Source: Pseudomonas sp. CC120222-01a (lineage in GTDB: Bacteria; Pseudomonadota; Gammaproteobacteria; Pseudomonadales; Pseudomonadaceae). Taken from it: a stretch of 64,000 nucleotides of DNA. This document shows positions 43,797 to 52,338 of this stretch, in pieces (the stretch's first letter is position 1; each line of letters begins with the position of its first letter). The translations under genes and the position numbers were made by a program. Under the pieces are notes generated by a model, which ran no database searches, was not told where the DNA came from, and saw nothing but the letters and a program-made list of their open reading frames with translations. The stretch spans positions 1-64,000 of the forward strand of contig NZ_QEQQ01000002.1 of the NCBI RefSeq assembly GCF_003097235.1. Direction: 5' to 3'.

Positions 43797-44249
43797 TCAG
43801 CGCGCCAGCGCGATGATCGCCGCCCACTGCTCTTCAGTCACCGGCATAACCGACAACCGCGTGCCTTTCTGCACCAGCGGCAACTCTGCCAGCGCACTCT
43901 GCTGCTTTAGCAGTCCCAGCCCCAGCACCTGGCGGAAGGTCTTCACGTGGGCCACGTCCACCGCGCTCCAAGGGTTCTTCTCGGCATTGGCCTTGGCGTC
44001 GAAGTAGTGGCTTTCCGGGTCCAGTGCCGTCGGGTCCGGGTAGGCGGCTGCAGTGATGCGGGCGATGCCGGCAATGCCCGGTTGCGGGCAGCTGGAATGG
44101 TAGAAAAAGAACTCGTCGCCTACGCTCATGGCCCGCATGAAGTTGCGCGCCTGGTAATTTCGTACGCCATCCCAGCGCGCCTCGCCCAGGCGGCCCAGGC
44201 CTTCGATCGAGAGCTCGTCGGGCTCGGATTTCATCAGCCAATAGGCCAT
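43797..44249 (-). CDS. EVE-domain protein
   Basis: This 150-residue protein is a single EVE domain: WLMKSEPDELSIEGL at the start, then RWDGVRNYQARNFMRAMSVGDEFFFYHSS and GIAGIARIT. EVE domains resemble PUA and YTH domains and bind modified bases in RNA or DNA. Genes like this often stand near zapA/ygfA in pseudomonads, as here. It begins at the ATG at 44249 with AGGAG upstream. Confidence 0.9.
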   Translation of the reverse strand: MAYWLMKSEPDELSIEGLGRLGEARWDGVRNYQARNFMRAMSVGDEFFFYHSSCPQPGIAGIARITAAAYPDPTALDPESHYFDAKANAEKNPWSAVDVAHVKTFRQVLGLGLLKQQSALAELPLVQKGTRLSVMPVTEEQWAAIIALAR

Positions 44250-44427
44250 GGATACTGCTCCTGAAAAGGTTTGAAATAACCTGTTGCACGAAACCGACAG
44301 CCGGTTGGCGTCAACGTTTGCGTGAAGACTCAGGTTGTCGGAAAATGCGCCGATTTTAAAGCTAGACGCTCCGGCGGCACCTAGAAGGTCGCCGAGCCTG
44401 AACGTATGCCTAGGGGGGCATTCTTCG

Positions 44428-44577
44428 ATGAATCAACGCAAACCGGATCTACTGTGGATCCTGGTCTTCATCTTTGGCCTTGGTGTGGTCACCACCGGTT
44501 ATGCCCAGGGCATCTGGGAGCGCAAGCTGGATACCGCCTATCAGACGCCGGTCGACGCCAACCCGCAGCAACGCTGA
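44428..44577 (+). CDS. 49-residue single-helix membrane protein
   Basis: This small protein starts at the ATG at 44428, about 10 bases after AGGGGGG. It has a positive N-terminus (MNQRKPD), one membrane helix (LLWILVFIFGLGVVTTGYAQ) and a polar C-terminus (ERKLDTAYQTPVDANPQQR). The hydrophobic core and clear ribosome-binding site support a real gene. Function is unknown. It converges on the cyclo-ligase gene. Confidence 0.65.
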   Translation: MNQRKPDLLWILVFIFGLGVVTTGYAQGIWERKLDTAYQTPVDANPQQR

Positions 44578-44597
44578 TATCCCCTCACTGACGCCGC

Positions 44598-45206
44598 TTA
44601 CTTCGGCGCCAGGTACCAGCCACGGTCGCTGACCGTGCCCTGCAGCGGTACATCCCAACTGGCCTGTGCCAGTCGCTCGACCTTCTGGCATTCATGCGCC
44701 AGCCCCAGCAGCAGCGGTTTCTTCCAGGTCTTGCGCCGTGCCTGGTAGGCCAGGCTGCGGTCGTAGAATCCCCCGCCCATGCCCAATCGCCCGCCGACTT
44801 CATCGAAGCCGACCAGCGGCAGCAGGATCAGGTCCAGCGACCAGATCGGGCGCTGGCGCCGACGATCGGTCAATGGCTCGGGAATACGGAAGCGGTTGCG
44901 CTTGAGCTTTTCGCCCTGTTCAAAACGCTGGAACACCATGCGCGTGCGCGGCCAGGCATGCAGTACCGGCAGGTAGGTACGCTTGCCCCGGCGCTGAGCC
45001 TCGCGCAACAGCAGGCGCGGGTCGATTTCACCGTCATTGGGCAGGTACAAAGCGATATGCCGGGCACGGCGGAACAAGGGGTGCTGCGCCAATTGCCGGT
45101 ACAACCCGCGTGAAGCCTGGTGTTGCTGGGCGGGGGTAAGGGCGCGGCGGGCATTGCGAAGCAGGCGACGAAGCTGGGGGCGGGTGAGCGGCGCAGTTTC
45201 AGTCAT
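44598..45206 (-). CDS. 5-formyltetrahydrofolate cyclo-ligase
   Basis: This 202-residue enzyme converts 5-formyl-THF to 5,10-methenyl-THF with ATP. Motifs are HIALYLPNDGEIDPRLLL, LILLPLVGFDEVGGRLGMGGGFYDRSL and LLGLAHECQ. It is the ygfA homolog, and lies just downstream of the 6S RNA gene, as in E. coli, where both come from one long transcript. It thus belongs with gcvTHP in one-carbon metabolism. Confidence 0.93.
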   Translation of the reverse strand: MTETAPLTRPQLRRLLRNARRALTPAQQHQASRGLYRQLAQHPLFRRARHIALYLPNDGEIDPRLLLREAQRRGKRTYLPVLHAWPRTRMVFQRFEQGEKLKRNRFRIPEPLTDRRRQRPIWSLDLILLPLVGFDEVGGRLGMGGGFYDRSLAYQARRKTWKKPLLLGLAHECQKVERLAQASWDVPLQGTVSDRGWYLAPK

Positions 45207-45264
45207 GGCACTGGCGATCCCAGGTGTCGGATTGCCCAGCTGAGTGCTGGGCAGGAAGAATCAG

Positions 45265-45442
45265 GCTCCCCGATAAGACCGCTATCGGTGTAGCCCTTGA
45301 ACCCGAAAGTTCAAGGTGGAGATTGCAGGGGGCGTTAAGGCTTTCCGTCGGGCGGACATGCACACCGGCCCCAGCGTGCAACCCCCGTGGTTGTGCGTAT
45401 CGGCTCAGGGACATAACCGACTGGCGCATCCCCCAGGGAGTG
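45265..45442 (-). ncRNA. ssrS: 6S RNA
   Basis: The minus strand between zapA and the cyclo-ligase gene carries the 6S signatures I recall from P. aeruginosa: CCCTGGGG near the 5' end, GTCGGTTATGTCCCTGAGCC, GTGTGCATGTCCGC, GACGGAAAGCCTTA, and a closing stem TTGAACTTTCGGGTTCAAGG. 6S RNA binds sigma-70 RNA polymerase and mimics an open promoter. A -10-like TATACT sits at 45449-45454, which places the start near 45442. The 3' end is approximate. Synteny (zapA-ssrS-ygfA) supports the call. Confidence 0.92.
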
Positions 45443-45448
45443 GCGCCA

Positions 45449-45454
45449 GTATAC
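45449..45454 (-). promoter_or_regulatory. -10 element of the 6S RNA promoter
   Basis: TATACT on the minus strand lies about 7 bp before the expected 6S 5' end and 6 bp after the zapA stop codon. It matches the sigma-70 -10 consensus at five of six positions. Confidence 0.6.
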
Positions 45455-45459
45455 CAATC

Positions 45460-45780
45460 TCAGCCGTTTTTGGTACCCGCATCGTCGGACAAAGCCTGAT
45501 CGACCCTTTCCAGCAGGTCACGCACCTGTTCACGGCTGGTGCCACTCACTGGCGCGTCACTGCGTTCCTCCTGGCGGTGCAGCATCTCGTGAGTGATGTT
45601 CAACGCCGCCATGACCGCAATACGGTCGGCACCGATCACCTTGCCGCTGCTGCGGATCTCGCGCATCTTGCCGTCCAGGTAGCGCGCGGCGCTGACCAGG
45701 TTATTGCGCTCCTCCGGCGGGCAGATGATCGAATACTCCTTGTCGAGGATCTGCACGGTGACGCTATTGCTTGAACTCAT
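45460..45780 (-). CDS. zapA: cell division protein ZapA
   Basis: This 106-residue protein bundles FtsZ filaments at the division site. It has the ZapA start SVTVQILDKEYSIICPPEE, followed by AARYLDGKMREIRSSG, ADRIAVMAALNITHEML and a C-terminal coiled coil. It starts at the ATG at 45780, overlapping the stop of the small coiled-coil gene upstream, and is followed by 6S RNA. Identity is clear. Confidence 0.94.
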   Translation of the reverse strand: MSSSNSVTVQILDKEYSIICPPEERNNLVSAARYLDGKMREIRSSGKVIGADRIAVMAALNITHEMLHRQEERSDAPVSGTSREQVRDLLERVDQALSDDAGTKNG

Positions 45781-45995
45781 GAGTCTTGCTCCAGGGCCTT
45801 CAGGCGTAAAATCATCGACTCGACCTTGCGCTTGGCGATCTCGTTCTTTTCGATGAGGTGGGCGCGCTCCTCGCGCCAGGATTTTTCCTGAGCTACTAGG
45901 AGTGCATTTTGCCGTTTTAGTTGCTCGACGCGTTCAATCAGCAACTCGAACCGGCTCATCAGCGCTTGCAGGTCGTTCTCTTGCGTGGGTTGCAC
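45777..45995 (-). CDS. ZapB-like coiled-coil protein (TIGR02449 family)
   Basis: This 72-residue protein is almost wholly coiled coil (LMSRFELLIERVEQLKRQNA and onward, heptads to LRLKALEQ). It is coupled to zapA by an ATGA overlap, and small coiled-coil genes of this type precede zapA throughout the pseudomonads. Its likeness to ZapB and its pairing with zapA suggest a division role, but that is inference. Confidence 0.85.
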   Translation of the reverse strand: MQPTQENDLQALMSRFELLIERVEQLKRQNALLVAQEKSWREERAHLIEKNEIAKRKVESMILRLKALEQDS

Positions 45996-46141
45996 TCGAT
46001 TCGCTCCGTCGTTGAATCACCCTGCGATGATGCCTCTCCCTGCGCAGCGGCGGCCAGTGCCGATGGTCTTGGCGCGCCTGCCGGTGCTAGGATACAAGGT
46101 CTTCATTCTAGTCAAATGCGCCGTCTGGCGCCTAGCCGACC

Positions 46142-46696
46142 ATGCCTAATACTCAATCGCCCTACGTTGCCTTCGCCATGCTGCTTTCGAGCAATGGCCA
46201 CCCTGTAACCCCTGCCGAGCTGCACGGCCTGCTGATCGGCCGCAGCTGTGCCGGTGCAGGTTTCGATGCCGAGGCCTGGCTGGCCGACGCCGCCCAGTTG
46301 CTGGAAACCGAGCCCGGTGACACCGTGCGCAATGCCTTGATCGGCCTGCAAGAGATGGTCAAGGGCGAGCTCAACAGCGAAGACATGGCCATCGTCTTGC
46401 TGCTGCCAAGCGACGATGCCGCACTCGCCGACCGCGCCGAAGCGCTGGGCCAGTGGTGCCAGGGCTTCATCACCGGCTTCGGGCTGAACGCCGGTGGCAA
46501 GGACCTGTCTACCGAAGCCAAGGAAGTGCTGCAGGACTTGGTGGCCATTTCCCAGGTCCAGGAAGCACTCGAAGAATCCGAAGACGGCGAGAGCGACTAC
46601 ATGGAAGTCATGGAATACCTGCGCGTCGCACCGCTGCTGCTGTACACAGAGCTGGCCGCGCCGGCCGCACCTGCACCAAAACCTTCGCTGCACTGA
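46142..46696 (+). CDS. YgfB family protein (UPF0149)
   Basis: This 184-residue protein matches YgfB: a helical protein with [27 protein letters not shown] at the start and [23 protein letters not shown] in the centre. It is divergent from zapA and leads the ygfB-pepP-ubiH operon, as in E. coli. In P. aeruginosa YgfB affects ampDh3 expression and beta-lactam resistance; whether that holds here is unknown. Confidence 0.92.
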   Translation: MPNTQSPYVAFAMLLSSNGHPVTPAELHGLLIGRSCAGAGFDAEAWLADAAQLLETEPGDTVRNALIGLQEMVKGELNSEDMAIVLLLPSDDAALADRAEALGQWCQGFITGFGLNAGGKDLSTEAKEVLQDLVAISQVQEALEESEDGESDYMEVMEYLRVAPLLLYTELAAPAAPAPKPSLH

Positions 46697-46718
46697 TTAA
46701 CCGGGGGTAGTTCTGCCC

Positions 46719-48053
46719 ATGAGCCACATACCCAAGGCCGAGTATGCCCGTCGGCGCAAGGCGCTGATGGCGCAGATGGTCCCCAACAGCATCGCCATCC
46801 TGCCCGCCGCCGCCGTTGCCATCCGCAACCGCGACGTCGAGCACGTGTACCGCCAGGACAGCGATTTCCAGTACCTCAGCGGCTTCCCCGAGCCAGAGGC
46901 GGTGATCGCACTGATTCCTGGCCGCGAGCATGGCGAATACGTGCTGTTCTGCCGTGAGCGTAACCCGGAGCGCGAGCAATGGGACGGGCTGCGTGCCGGC
47001 CAGGAAGGCGCAGTCCGTGACTTTGGCGCGGACGATGCCTTCCCGATTACCGATATCGACGAGATCCTGCCGGGCCTGATCGAAGGTCGCGAACGGGTCT
47101 ACAGCGCCATGGGCAGTAATGCTGAGTTCGACCGCCGCTTGATGGACTGGATCAACGTGATCCGCTCCAAGGCGCGCCTCGGCGCCCAGCCGCCAAACGA
47201 GTTCGTTGCGCTGGATCATCTGCTGCATGACATGCGCCTGTATAAATCGGCAGCGGAAGTGAAAGTGATGCGTGCCGCCGCGGATATCTCTGCGCGCGCT
47301 CATGTGCGGGCCATGCAGGCCTGCCGCGCCGGGCTGCACGAGTACAGCCTGGAAGCTGAGCTGGACTACGAGTTCCGCAAGGGCGGGGCGAAGATGCCGG
47401 CCTACGGCTCGATCGTCGCCGCCGGGCGCAATGGCTGCATACTGCACTACCAGCAGAACGATGCCCCGCTCAAGGACGGTGACCTGGTGCTGATCGATGC
47501 CGGTTGCGAGATCGACTGCTACGCCAGCGATATCACCCGCACCTTCCCGGTCAGCGGGCGTTTTTCGCCCGAGCAGAAGGCCATCTACGAGCTGGTGCTC
47601 AAGGCCCAGGCGGCCGCCTTTGCCGAGATCGCACCGGGCAAGCACTGGAACCACGCCCACGAGGCGACCGTGCGTGTCATCACCGAAGGTCTGGTGGAAC
47701 TCGGCCTGCTCAAGGGTGAGGTGCAGGCGTTGATCGACAGCGAGGCCTACCGGGCCTTCTACATGCACCGTGCCGGGCACTGGCTGGGCATGGACGTGCA
47801 CGATGTTGGCGAATACAAGGTGGGTGGCGAGTGGCGGGTGCTGGAGCCTGGCATGGCGCTGACAGTAGAGCCGGGTATCTACATCGCCGCCGACAACGAG
47901 TCGGTCGCGAAGAAATGGCGCGGCATCGGCATCAGGATCGAGGACGACGTTGTAGTGACCAGGCAAGGTTGTGACATTCTGACCTCGGGCGTGCCCCGTA
48001 CGGTCGCCGAGATCGAGGCGCTGATGCAGGCTGCACGTAAGGACGCGGCATGA
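46719..48053 (+). CDS. pepP: Xaa-Pro aminopeptidase (aminopeptidase P)
   Basis: This 444-residue metallopeptidase removes N-terminal residues before proline. The pita-bread fold metal ligands are visible: two Asp in LIDAGCEIDCYASDITRTFP, His in HRAGHWLGMDVHDVGEY, Glu in LTVEPGIYI and Glu in GIRIEDDVVVT. It lies 22 bp after ygfB and overlaps ubiH by 4 bp. Confidence 0.95.
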   Translation: MSHIPKAEYARRRKALMAQMVPNSIAILPAAAVAIRNRDVEHVYRQDSDFQYLSGFPEPEAVIALIPGREHGEYVLFCRERNPEREQWDGLRAGQEGAVRDFGADDAFPITDIDEILPGLIEGRERVYSAMGSNAEFDRRLMDWINVIRSKARLGAQPPNEFVALDHLLHDMRLYKSAAEVKVMRAAADISARAHVRAMQACRAGLHEYSLEAELDYEFRKGGAKMPAYGSIVAAGRNGCILHYQQNDAPLKDGDLVLIDAGCEIDCYASDITRTFPVSGRFSPEQKAIYELVLKAQAAAFAEIAPGKHWNHAHEATVRVITEGLVELGLLKGEVQALIDSEAYRAFYMHRAGHWLGMDVHDVGEYKVGGEWRVLEPGMALTVEPGIYIAADNESVAKKWRGIGIRIEDDVVVTRQGCDILTSGVPRTVAEIEALMQAARKDAA

Positions 48054-49249
48054 ACCGGGTCAACCTGGCGATTATCGGTGGCGGTCTGGTCGGCGCAAGC
48101 CTGGCCCTGGCCCTGCAGGCCGGTGCCAAGGCACGCGGCTGGAAGATCCTGCTGATCGAGCCGTTCGCCCCCGGCGACAGCTTCCAGCCCAGCTACGACG
48201 CACGTTCCTCGGCATTGTCTTTCGGCACCCGGCAGATCTATCAGCACCTTGGCCTGTGGCAAACCATCAGCCCGCGTGCCGAGCCGATCCGGCAGATCCA
48301 GGTCTCTGATCGGGGCCGTTTCGGTGCTACCCGCCTGGATGCCATGGAGGAGGGCGTGCCGGCCCTGGGTTACGTGGTGGAGAACGCCTGGCTCGGCCAG
48401 TGCCTGTGGCAAGGGCTGGACAGCGAGGTGGTGAGCTGGCGTTGCCCGGCCGAAGTGAAGGCGATGCAGGCCATCGAAGGTGGCTACCGCCTGCTACTGG
48501 ACGACGACACCAGCCTGGAATGCGACCTGGCGGTGCTGGCTGACGGTGGCCGCTCCGGCCTGCGTGAGCAACTGGGTATCCATGTGCGCCGTACGCCCTA
48601 CGAGCAGAGCGCGCTGATCGCCAACATCACCCCGGGCGAAGCCCACTGCGGCCAAGCCTTCGAACGCTTCACCGAGCAAGGCCCGATGGCCTTGCTGCCA
48701 TTGCCGGAAAACCGCTGTGCGCTGGTCTGGACGCGGCAAGGGATGGATGCCCGGCGCCTGGCCGAAATCGACGAGCGCAGCTTCCTGCGTGAGCTGCAGG
48801 ATGCCTTTGGCTATCGCCTTGGCGCTCTGCGCCAGGTCGGTGCCCGGCATCTCTACCCGTTGGCGCTCATCGAAGCCCAGGAGCAGGTACGCCCACACCT
48901 GGTGGTGCTGGGCAACGCCGCGCACAGCCTGCACCCGATTGCCGGGCAGGGCTTCAACCTGTCGCTGCGTGACGTGCAGTCGCTGGCCGATGCGCTGCTG
49001 GCCGGCCCGCAGCAGCCGGGGGATCTCGCCACCCTGCAGGCCTATCACCAGCGCCAGCGCCTCGACCAGGCCCTGACCATCGGATTCTCCGACCAGGTCA
49101 CCCGCCTGTTCGGCAGCAACCAGCCGCTGCTGGCGGCCGGGCGCAATATCGGCCTGCTCGGGCTCGACCTGCTGCCACCGGCAAAAAGCTGGTTTGCCCG
49201 CCAGGCCATGGGCCTCGGCACCCGCCCCGATCCGCGGGGTCAGGCATGA
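48050..49249 (+). CDS. ubiH: 2-octaprenyl-6-methoxyphenol hydroxylase UbiH
   Basis: This 399-residue FAD monooxygenase hydroxylates an intermediate of ubiquinone synthesis. The FAD site is IIGGGLVGASLALAL at the N-terminus, and the family motif GNAAHSLHPIAGQGFNLSLRD is near 290. It is coupled to pepP upstream and to a DUF4442 gene downstream by ATGA overlaps. Its position next to pepP, as in E. coli, separates it from the similar UbiI encoded downstream. Confidence 0.92.
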   Translation: MNRVNLAIIGGGLVGASLALALQAGAKARGWKILLIEPFAPGDSFQPSYDARSSALSFGTRQIYQHLGLWQTISPRAEPIRQIQVSDRGRFGATRLDAMEEGVPALGYVVENAWLGQCLWQGLDSEVVSWRCPAEVKAMQAIEGGYRLLLDDDTSLECDLAVLADGGRSGLREQLGIHVRRTPYEQSALIANITPGEAHCGQAFERFTEQGPMALLPLPENRCALVWTRQGMDARRLAEIDERSFLRELQDAFGYRLGALRQVGARHLYPLALIEAQEQVRPHLVVLGNAAHSLHPIAGQGFNLSLRDVQSLADALLAGPQQPGDLATLQAYHQRQRLDQALTIGFSDQVTRLFGSNQPLLAAGRNIGLLGLDLLPPAKSWFARQAMGLGTRPDPRGQA

Positions 49250-49728
49250 GCAACCCGCGCAGGCTGGCGCGCCGGGCGCGCATGTTGCGCTGGCTGCTGA
49301 ACTTCTACCCGCCGTACCTTGGCGCTGGCATCCACATCCAGCACATCAGCCCGGACATGCGCAGCGTCAAGGTGCGCATGAAACTGACCCGCTGGAACCG
49401 CAACTACGTCGGCACCCAGTTCGGCGGCAGCCTGTATTCGATGGTCGACCCGTTCTACATGCTGCTGTTGATCGAGCAGCTGGGTCGCGAGTACATCGTC
49501 TGGGACAAGGCCGCCAGCATCGATTTCATCGCCCCGGGCAAGGGCACGGTGTACGCCGAGTTCCACGTCGATGACCGGTTGCTGGACGAGATCCGCCAGC
49601 AGACCGCCACCGGCAAGAAGTACCTGCCGCGTGTGCAGGTCGATATCCGTGACGAAGCCGGCGAGCTGGTGGCACGAGTCGATAAAACCCTATACGTGCG
49701 GCTCAAGCCGCAAGCGAGGCAGGCGTAA
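49246..49728 (+). CDS. DUF4442 thioesterase-like protein
   Basis: This 160-residue protein has a hot-dog fold pattern: PPYLGAGIHIQHISPDMRSV, RNYVGTQFGGSLYSMVDPFYMLLL and ASIDFIAPGKGTVYAEFHVDD. DUF4442 proteins resemble PaaI-type thioesterases. It lies between ubiH and ubiI with 4-bp and 3-bp junctions, so it is made with the ubiquinone enzymes. E. coli lacks a gene here, as I recall. Its substrate is unknown. Confidence 0.83.
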   Translation: MSNPRRLARRARMLRWLLNFYPPYLGAGIHIQHISPDMRSVKVRMKLTRWNRNYVGTQFGGSLYSMVDPFYMLLLIEQLGREYIVWDKAASIDFIAPGKGTVYAEFHVDDRLLDEIRQQTATGKKYLPRVQVDIRDEAGELVARVDKTLYVRLKPQARQA

Positions 49729-49731
49729 GGC

Positions 49732-50955
49732 ATGGAAATGCGCGCAGATCTGTTGATTGTCGGTGCCGGTATGGTCGGCAGCGCCCTGGCCCTGGCGCTT
49801 CGCCACAGCGGCCTGGAAATTCTCCTGCTCGATGGCGGCCCGCTGTCGGTCAAACCGTTCGATGGCGCCGCTCCGTTCGAGCCACGGGTCAGTGCCCTGT
49901 CTGCGGCCAGCCAGCGCATCCTCGAACGCCTGGGAGCCTGGGACGGCATCGCCGGGCGGCGCGTTTCGCCATATTCCGACATGCATGTGTGGGACGGCAG
50001 CGGTACCGGTCAGATTCATTTCTCGGCAGCCAGCGTGCATGCCCAGGTGCTCGGCCATATCGTCGAGAACCGGGTGGTACAGGACGGCCTGCTGGAGCGC
50101 CTGCACGACAGCGACATCGGCCTGTTGCCCAATGCCCGCCTGGAGCAGCTGCGCCGCTCCGGTGACGAATGGCTGCTGACCCTGGCCGATGGCCGCCAGC
50201 TGCGTACGCCGCTGGTGGTGGCCGCCGATGGCGCCAACTCGGCGGTGCGCCGGCTGGCCGGCTGCGAAACCCGCGAATGGGATTACCTGCACCACGCGAT
50301 CGTCACCAGCGTGCGCTGCAGTGCTGCGCACCAGGCCACTGCCTGGCAGCGTTTTACCGATGAGGGGCCGCTGGCGTTCCTGCCGCTGTCGCGTGACGGC
50401 AAGCAGGACTGGTGCTCGATCGTCTGGTCGACCACGCCGGAGCAGGCAGAGCAGATCATGGCACTGGATGAGCAGGCCTTCCTCAAGGCCCTGGAACGCG
50501 CATTCGAGGGGCGTCTGGGGGATGTGCTGGAGGCCGACCCGCGCGTCTGCGTGCCGTTGCGCCAGCGCCACGCCAAGCGCTACGTGGACGAAGGGCTGGT
50601 GTTGATTGGCGATGCCGCGCACACCATCCATCCGTTGGCCGGGCAGGGCGTCAACCTGGGCTTCCTTGATGCCGCGGTGCTGGCCGAGGTGCTGGAGAAT
50701 GCCTGCGAGCGCGGCGAGCGCTTGGCGGATGTGAAGGTGCTCAGCCGTTATGAGCGCCGGCGCATGCCGCACAACCTGGCGTTGATGGCAGCCATGGAAG
50801 GGTTTGAGCGGTTGTTCCAGGCCAATCCGTTGCCGTTGCGCTGGTTGCGTAACAGCGGGTTGAAGCTGGTGGAACAGATGCCGGAAGCCAAGGCGATGTT
50901 CGTCCGCCAGGCCTTGGGGTTGACCGGGGACCTGCCGGAACTGGCCAAGCCCTGA
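49732..50955 (+). CDS. ubiI: 2-octaprenylphenol hydroxylase UbiI-type monooxygenase
   Basis: This 407-residue FAD monooxygenase is the second hydroxylase of the operon. The FAD motif is IVGAGMVGSALALAL, and the conserved segment IGDAAHTIHPLAGQGVNLGFLD is near 295. Synteny with E. coli visC/ubiI supports the name. Pseudomonads may also use a Coq7 hydroxylase, so the exact ring position is inferred. Two more residues separate it from the DUF4442 gene than in a direct overlap. Confidence 0.88.
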   Translation: MEMRADLLIVGAGMVGSALALALRHSGLEILLLDGGPLSVKPFDGAAPFEPRVSALSAASQRILERLGAWDGIAGRRVSPYSDMHVWDGSGTGQIHFSAASVHAQVLGHIVENRVVQDGLLERLHDSDIGLLPNARLEQLRRSGDEWLLTLADGRQLRTPLVVAADGANSAVRRLAGCETREWDYLHHAIVTSVRCSAAHQATAWQRFTDEGPLAFLPLSRDGKQDWCSIVWSTTPEQAEQIMALDEQAFLKALERAFEGRLGDVLEADPRVCVPLRQRHAKRYVDEGLVLIGDAAHTIHPLAGQGVNLGFLDAAVLAEVLENACERGERLADVKVLSRYERRRMPHNLALMAAMEGFERLFQANPLPLRWLRNSGLKLVEQMPEAKAMFVRQALGLTGDLPELAKP

Positions 50956-50970
50956 AGTCGCCGTTTTTTT

Positions 50971-51086
50971 TGTGGGAGCGGCCTTGTGTCGCGAAAGGGT
51001 CGCGTAGCGGCCCCAGATTTCAGCTTCCCAGCAGATATCGCCGGGGCCGCTCTGCGGCCCTTTCGCGACACAAGGCCGCTCCCACA
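50971..51086. repeat. second-type inverted repeat pair (GGGAGCGGCCTTGTG)
   Basis: TGTGGGAGCGGCCTTGTGTC (from 50971) pairs with its inverse ending at 51086, with arms of 29 bp. The centre has CGCGTAGCGGCCCC and GGGGCCGCTCTGCGG. It is a relative of the repeat at 43660-43774. Confidence 0.9.
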
Positions 51087-51195
51087 GGGTGCGCTTGCGC
51101 TCATTTTGCAACATCCGGTAACTGCTCGGATGATGAGTCGGAAAATGGGATTCACTACCATTTGCACCTCTCATACGATCCGAGGAGTGCTTTCC

Positions 51196-52197
51196 ATGTT
51201 GCCACGCAAGCCCCTACTGGCCGCCCTGGCCCTGACCCTGTTCGGCGGCACCGCCCAGGCGGCGGACGAAGTGGTGGTGTACTCCTCACGCATCGACGAG
51301 CTGATCAAGCCGGTATTCGACGCCTACACCGCCGAAACCGGGGTCAAGGTGAAGTTCATCACCGACAAGGAAGCCCCGCTGATGCAGCGGATCAAGGCCG
51401 AGGGCGAGAACGGCGTGGCCGACCTGCTGCTCACCGTCGATGCTGGCAACCTCTGGCAGGCCGAGCAGATGGGCATCCTGCAGCCGATCAAATCGGACAT
51501 CATCGACCAGAACATCCCGCCGCAGTACCGCGCCTCGTCCCATGACTGGACCGGCCTGAGCCTGCGTGCACGTACCATCGTCTACTCCACCGAGCGGGTC
51601 AAACCGGCCGAGCTGACCACCTACGAAGCCCTTGCCGACAAACACTGGGAAGGCCGCCTGTGCCTGCGCACCGCGAAGAAGGTGTACAACCAGTCGCTGA
51701 CCGCCACGCTGATCGAGAACCACGGCGAGGCCAAGACGGAGCAGATCGTCAAAGGCTGGGTCGGCAACCTGGCCACCGATGTGTTCTCCGACGATAACTC
51801 GGTGATCCAGGCCATCGAGGCCGGCCAGTGCGATGTGGGTGTGGTCAACACCTATTACTACGGTCGCCTGCACGCCCAGAACCCGAAGTTACCGGTGAAG
51901 ATCTTCTGGCCCAACCAGGGCGACCGTGGTGTGCACGTCAACCTGTCGGGCATCGGCCTGACCAAGCATGCGCCGCACCCGGAAGCCGCCAAGAAGCTGG
52001 TGGAGTGGATGACCGGCGAGAAGGCGCAGAAGCTGTTCGCCGACATCAACCAGGAGTTCCCGGCAAACCCAAAGGTCAAACCGTCGGAAGAAGTGGCGGC
52101 TTGGGGCAGCTTCAAGGCTGACAGCATTCCAGTGGAAGTGGCCGGCAAGCGTCAGGCCGAGGCCATTCGCCTGATGGATCGGGCTGGCTGGAACTAA
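51196..52197 (+). CDS. ferric iron ABC transporter substrate-binding protein
   Basis: This 333-residue periplasmic protein matches the FbpA/IdiA group. A signal peptide ends at AQA (residue 23), followed by [21 protein letters not shown]. The iron-binding tyrosine pair is in [10 protein letters not shown], and the late motif [20 protein letters not shown] is typical. It starts at the ATG at 51196 with GAGG upstream. The permease follows after a REP pair. No ATPase gene adjoins. Confidence 0.9.
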   Translation: MLPRKPLLAALALTLFGGTAQAADEVVVYSSRIDELIKPVFDAYTAETGVKVKFITDKEAPLMQRIKAEGENGVADLLLTVDAGNLWQAEQMGILQPIKSDIIDQNIPPQYRASSHDWTGLSLRARTIVYSTERVKPAELTTYEALADKHWEGRLCLRTAKKVYNQSLTATLIENHGEAKTEQIVKGWVGNLATDVFSDDNSVIQAIEAGQCDVGVVNTYYYGRLHAQNPKLPVKIFWPNQGDRGVHVNLSGIGLTKHAPHPEAAKKLVEWMTGEKAQKLFADINQEFPANPKVKPSEEVAAWGSFKADSIPVEVAGKRQAEAIRLMDRAGWN

Positions 52198-52229
52198 GCA
52201 CCCGGCCTTAAGCTTCCGGGGCCTTCACG

Positions 52230-52301
52230 GGCCTCTTCGCGGGCATGCCCTCTCCCACAGGAATACTCGATCCCTGTGGGAGCGGGCATGCCCGCGAACG
52301 A
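52230..52301. repeat. inverted REP pair between binding protein and permease
   Basis: GCCTCTTCGCGGGCATGCCC and its inverse are separated by a short spacer. The pair sits within what should be one operon, so it may lower expression of the permease relative to the binding protein. Confidence 0.88.
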
Positions 52302-52338
52302 CCGCAAAGCGGTCGCAATCAGCCACAGAGACATTCAC

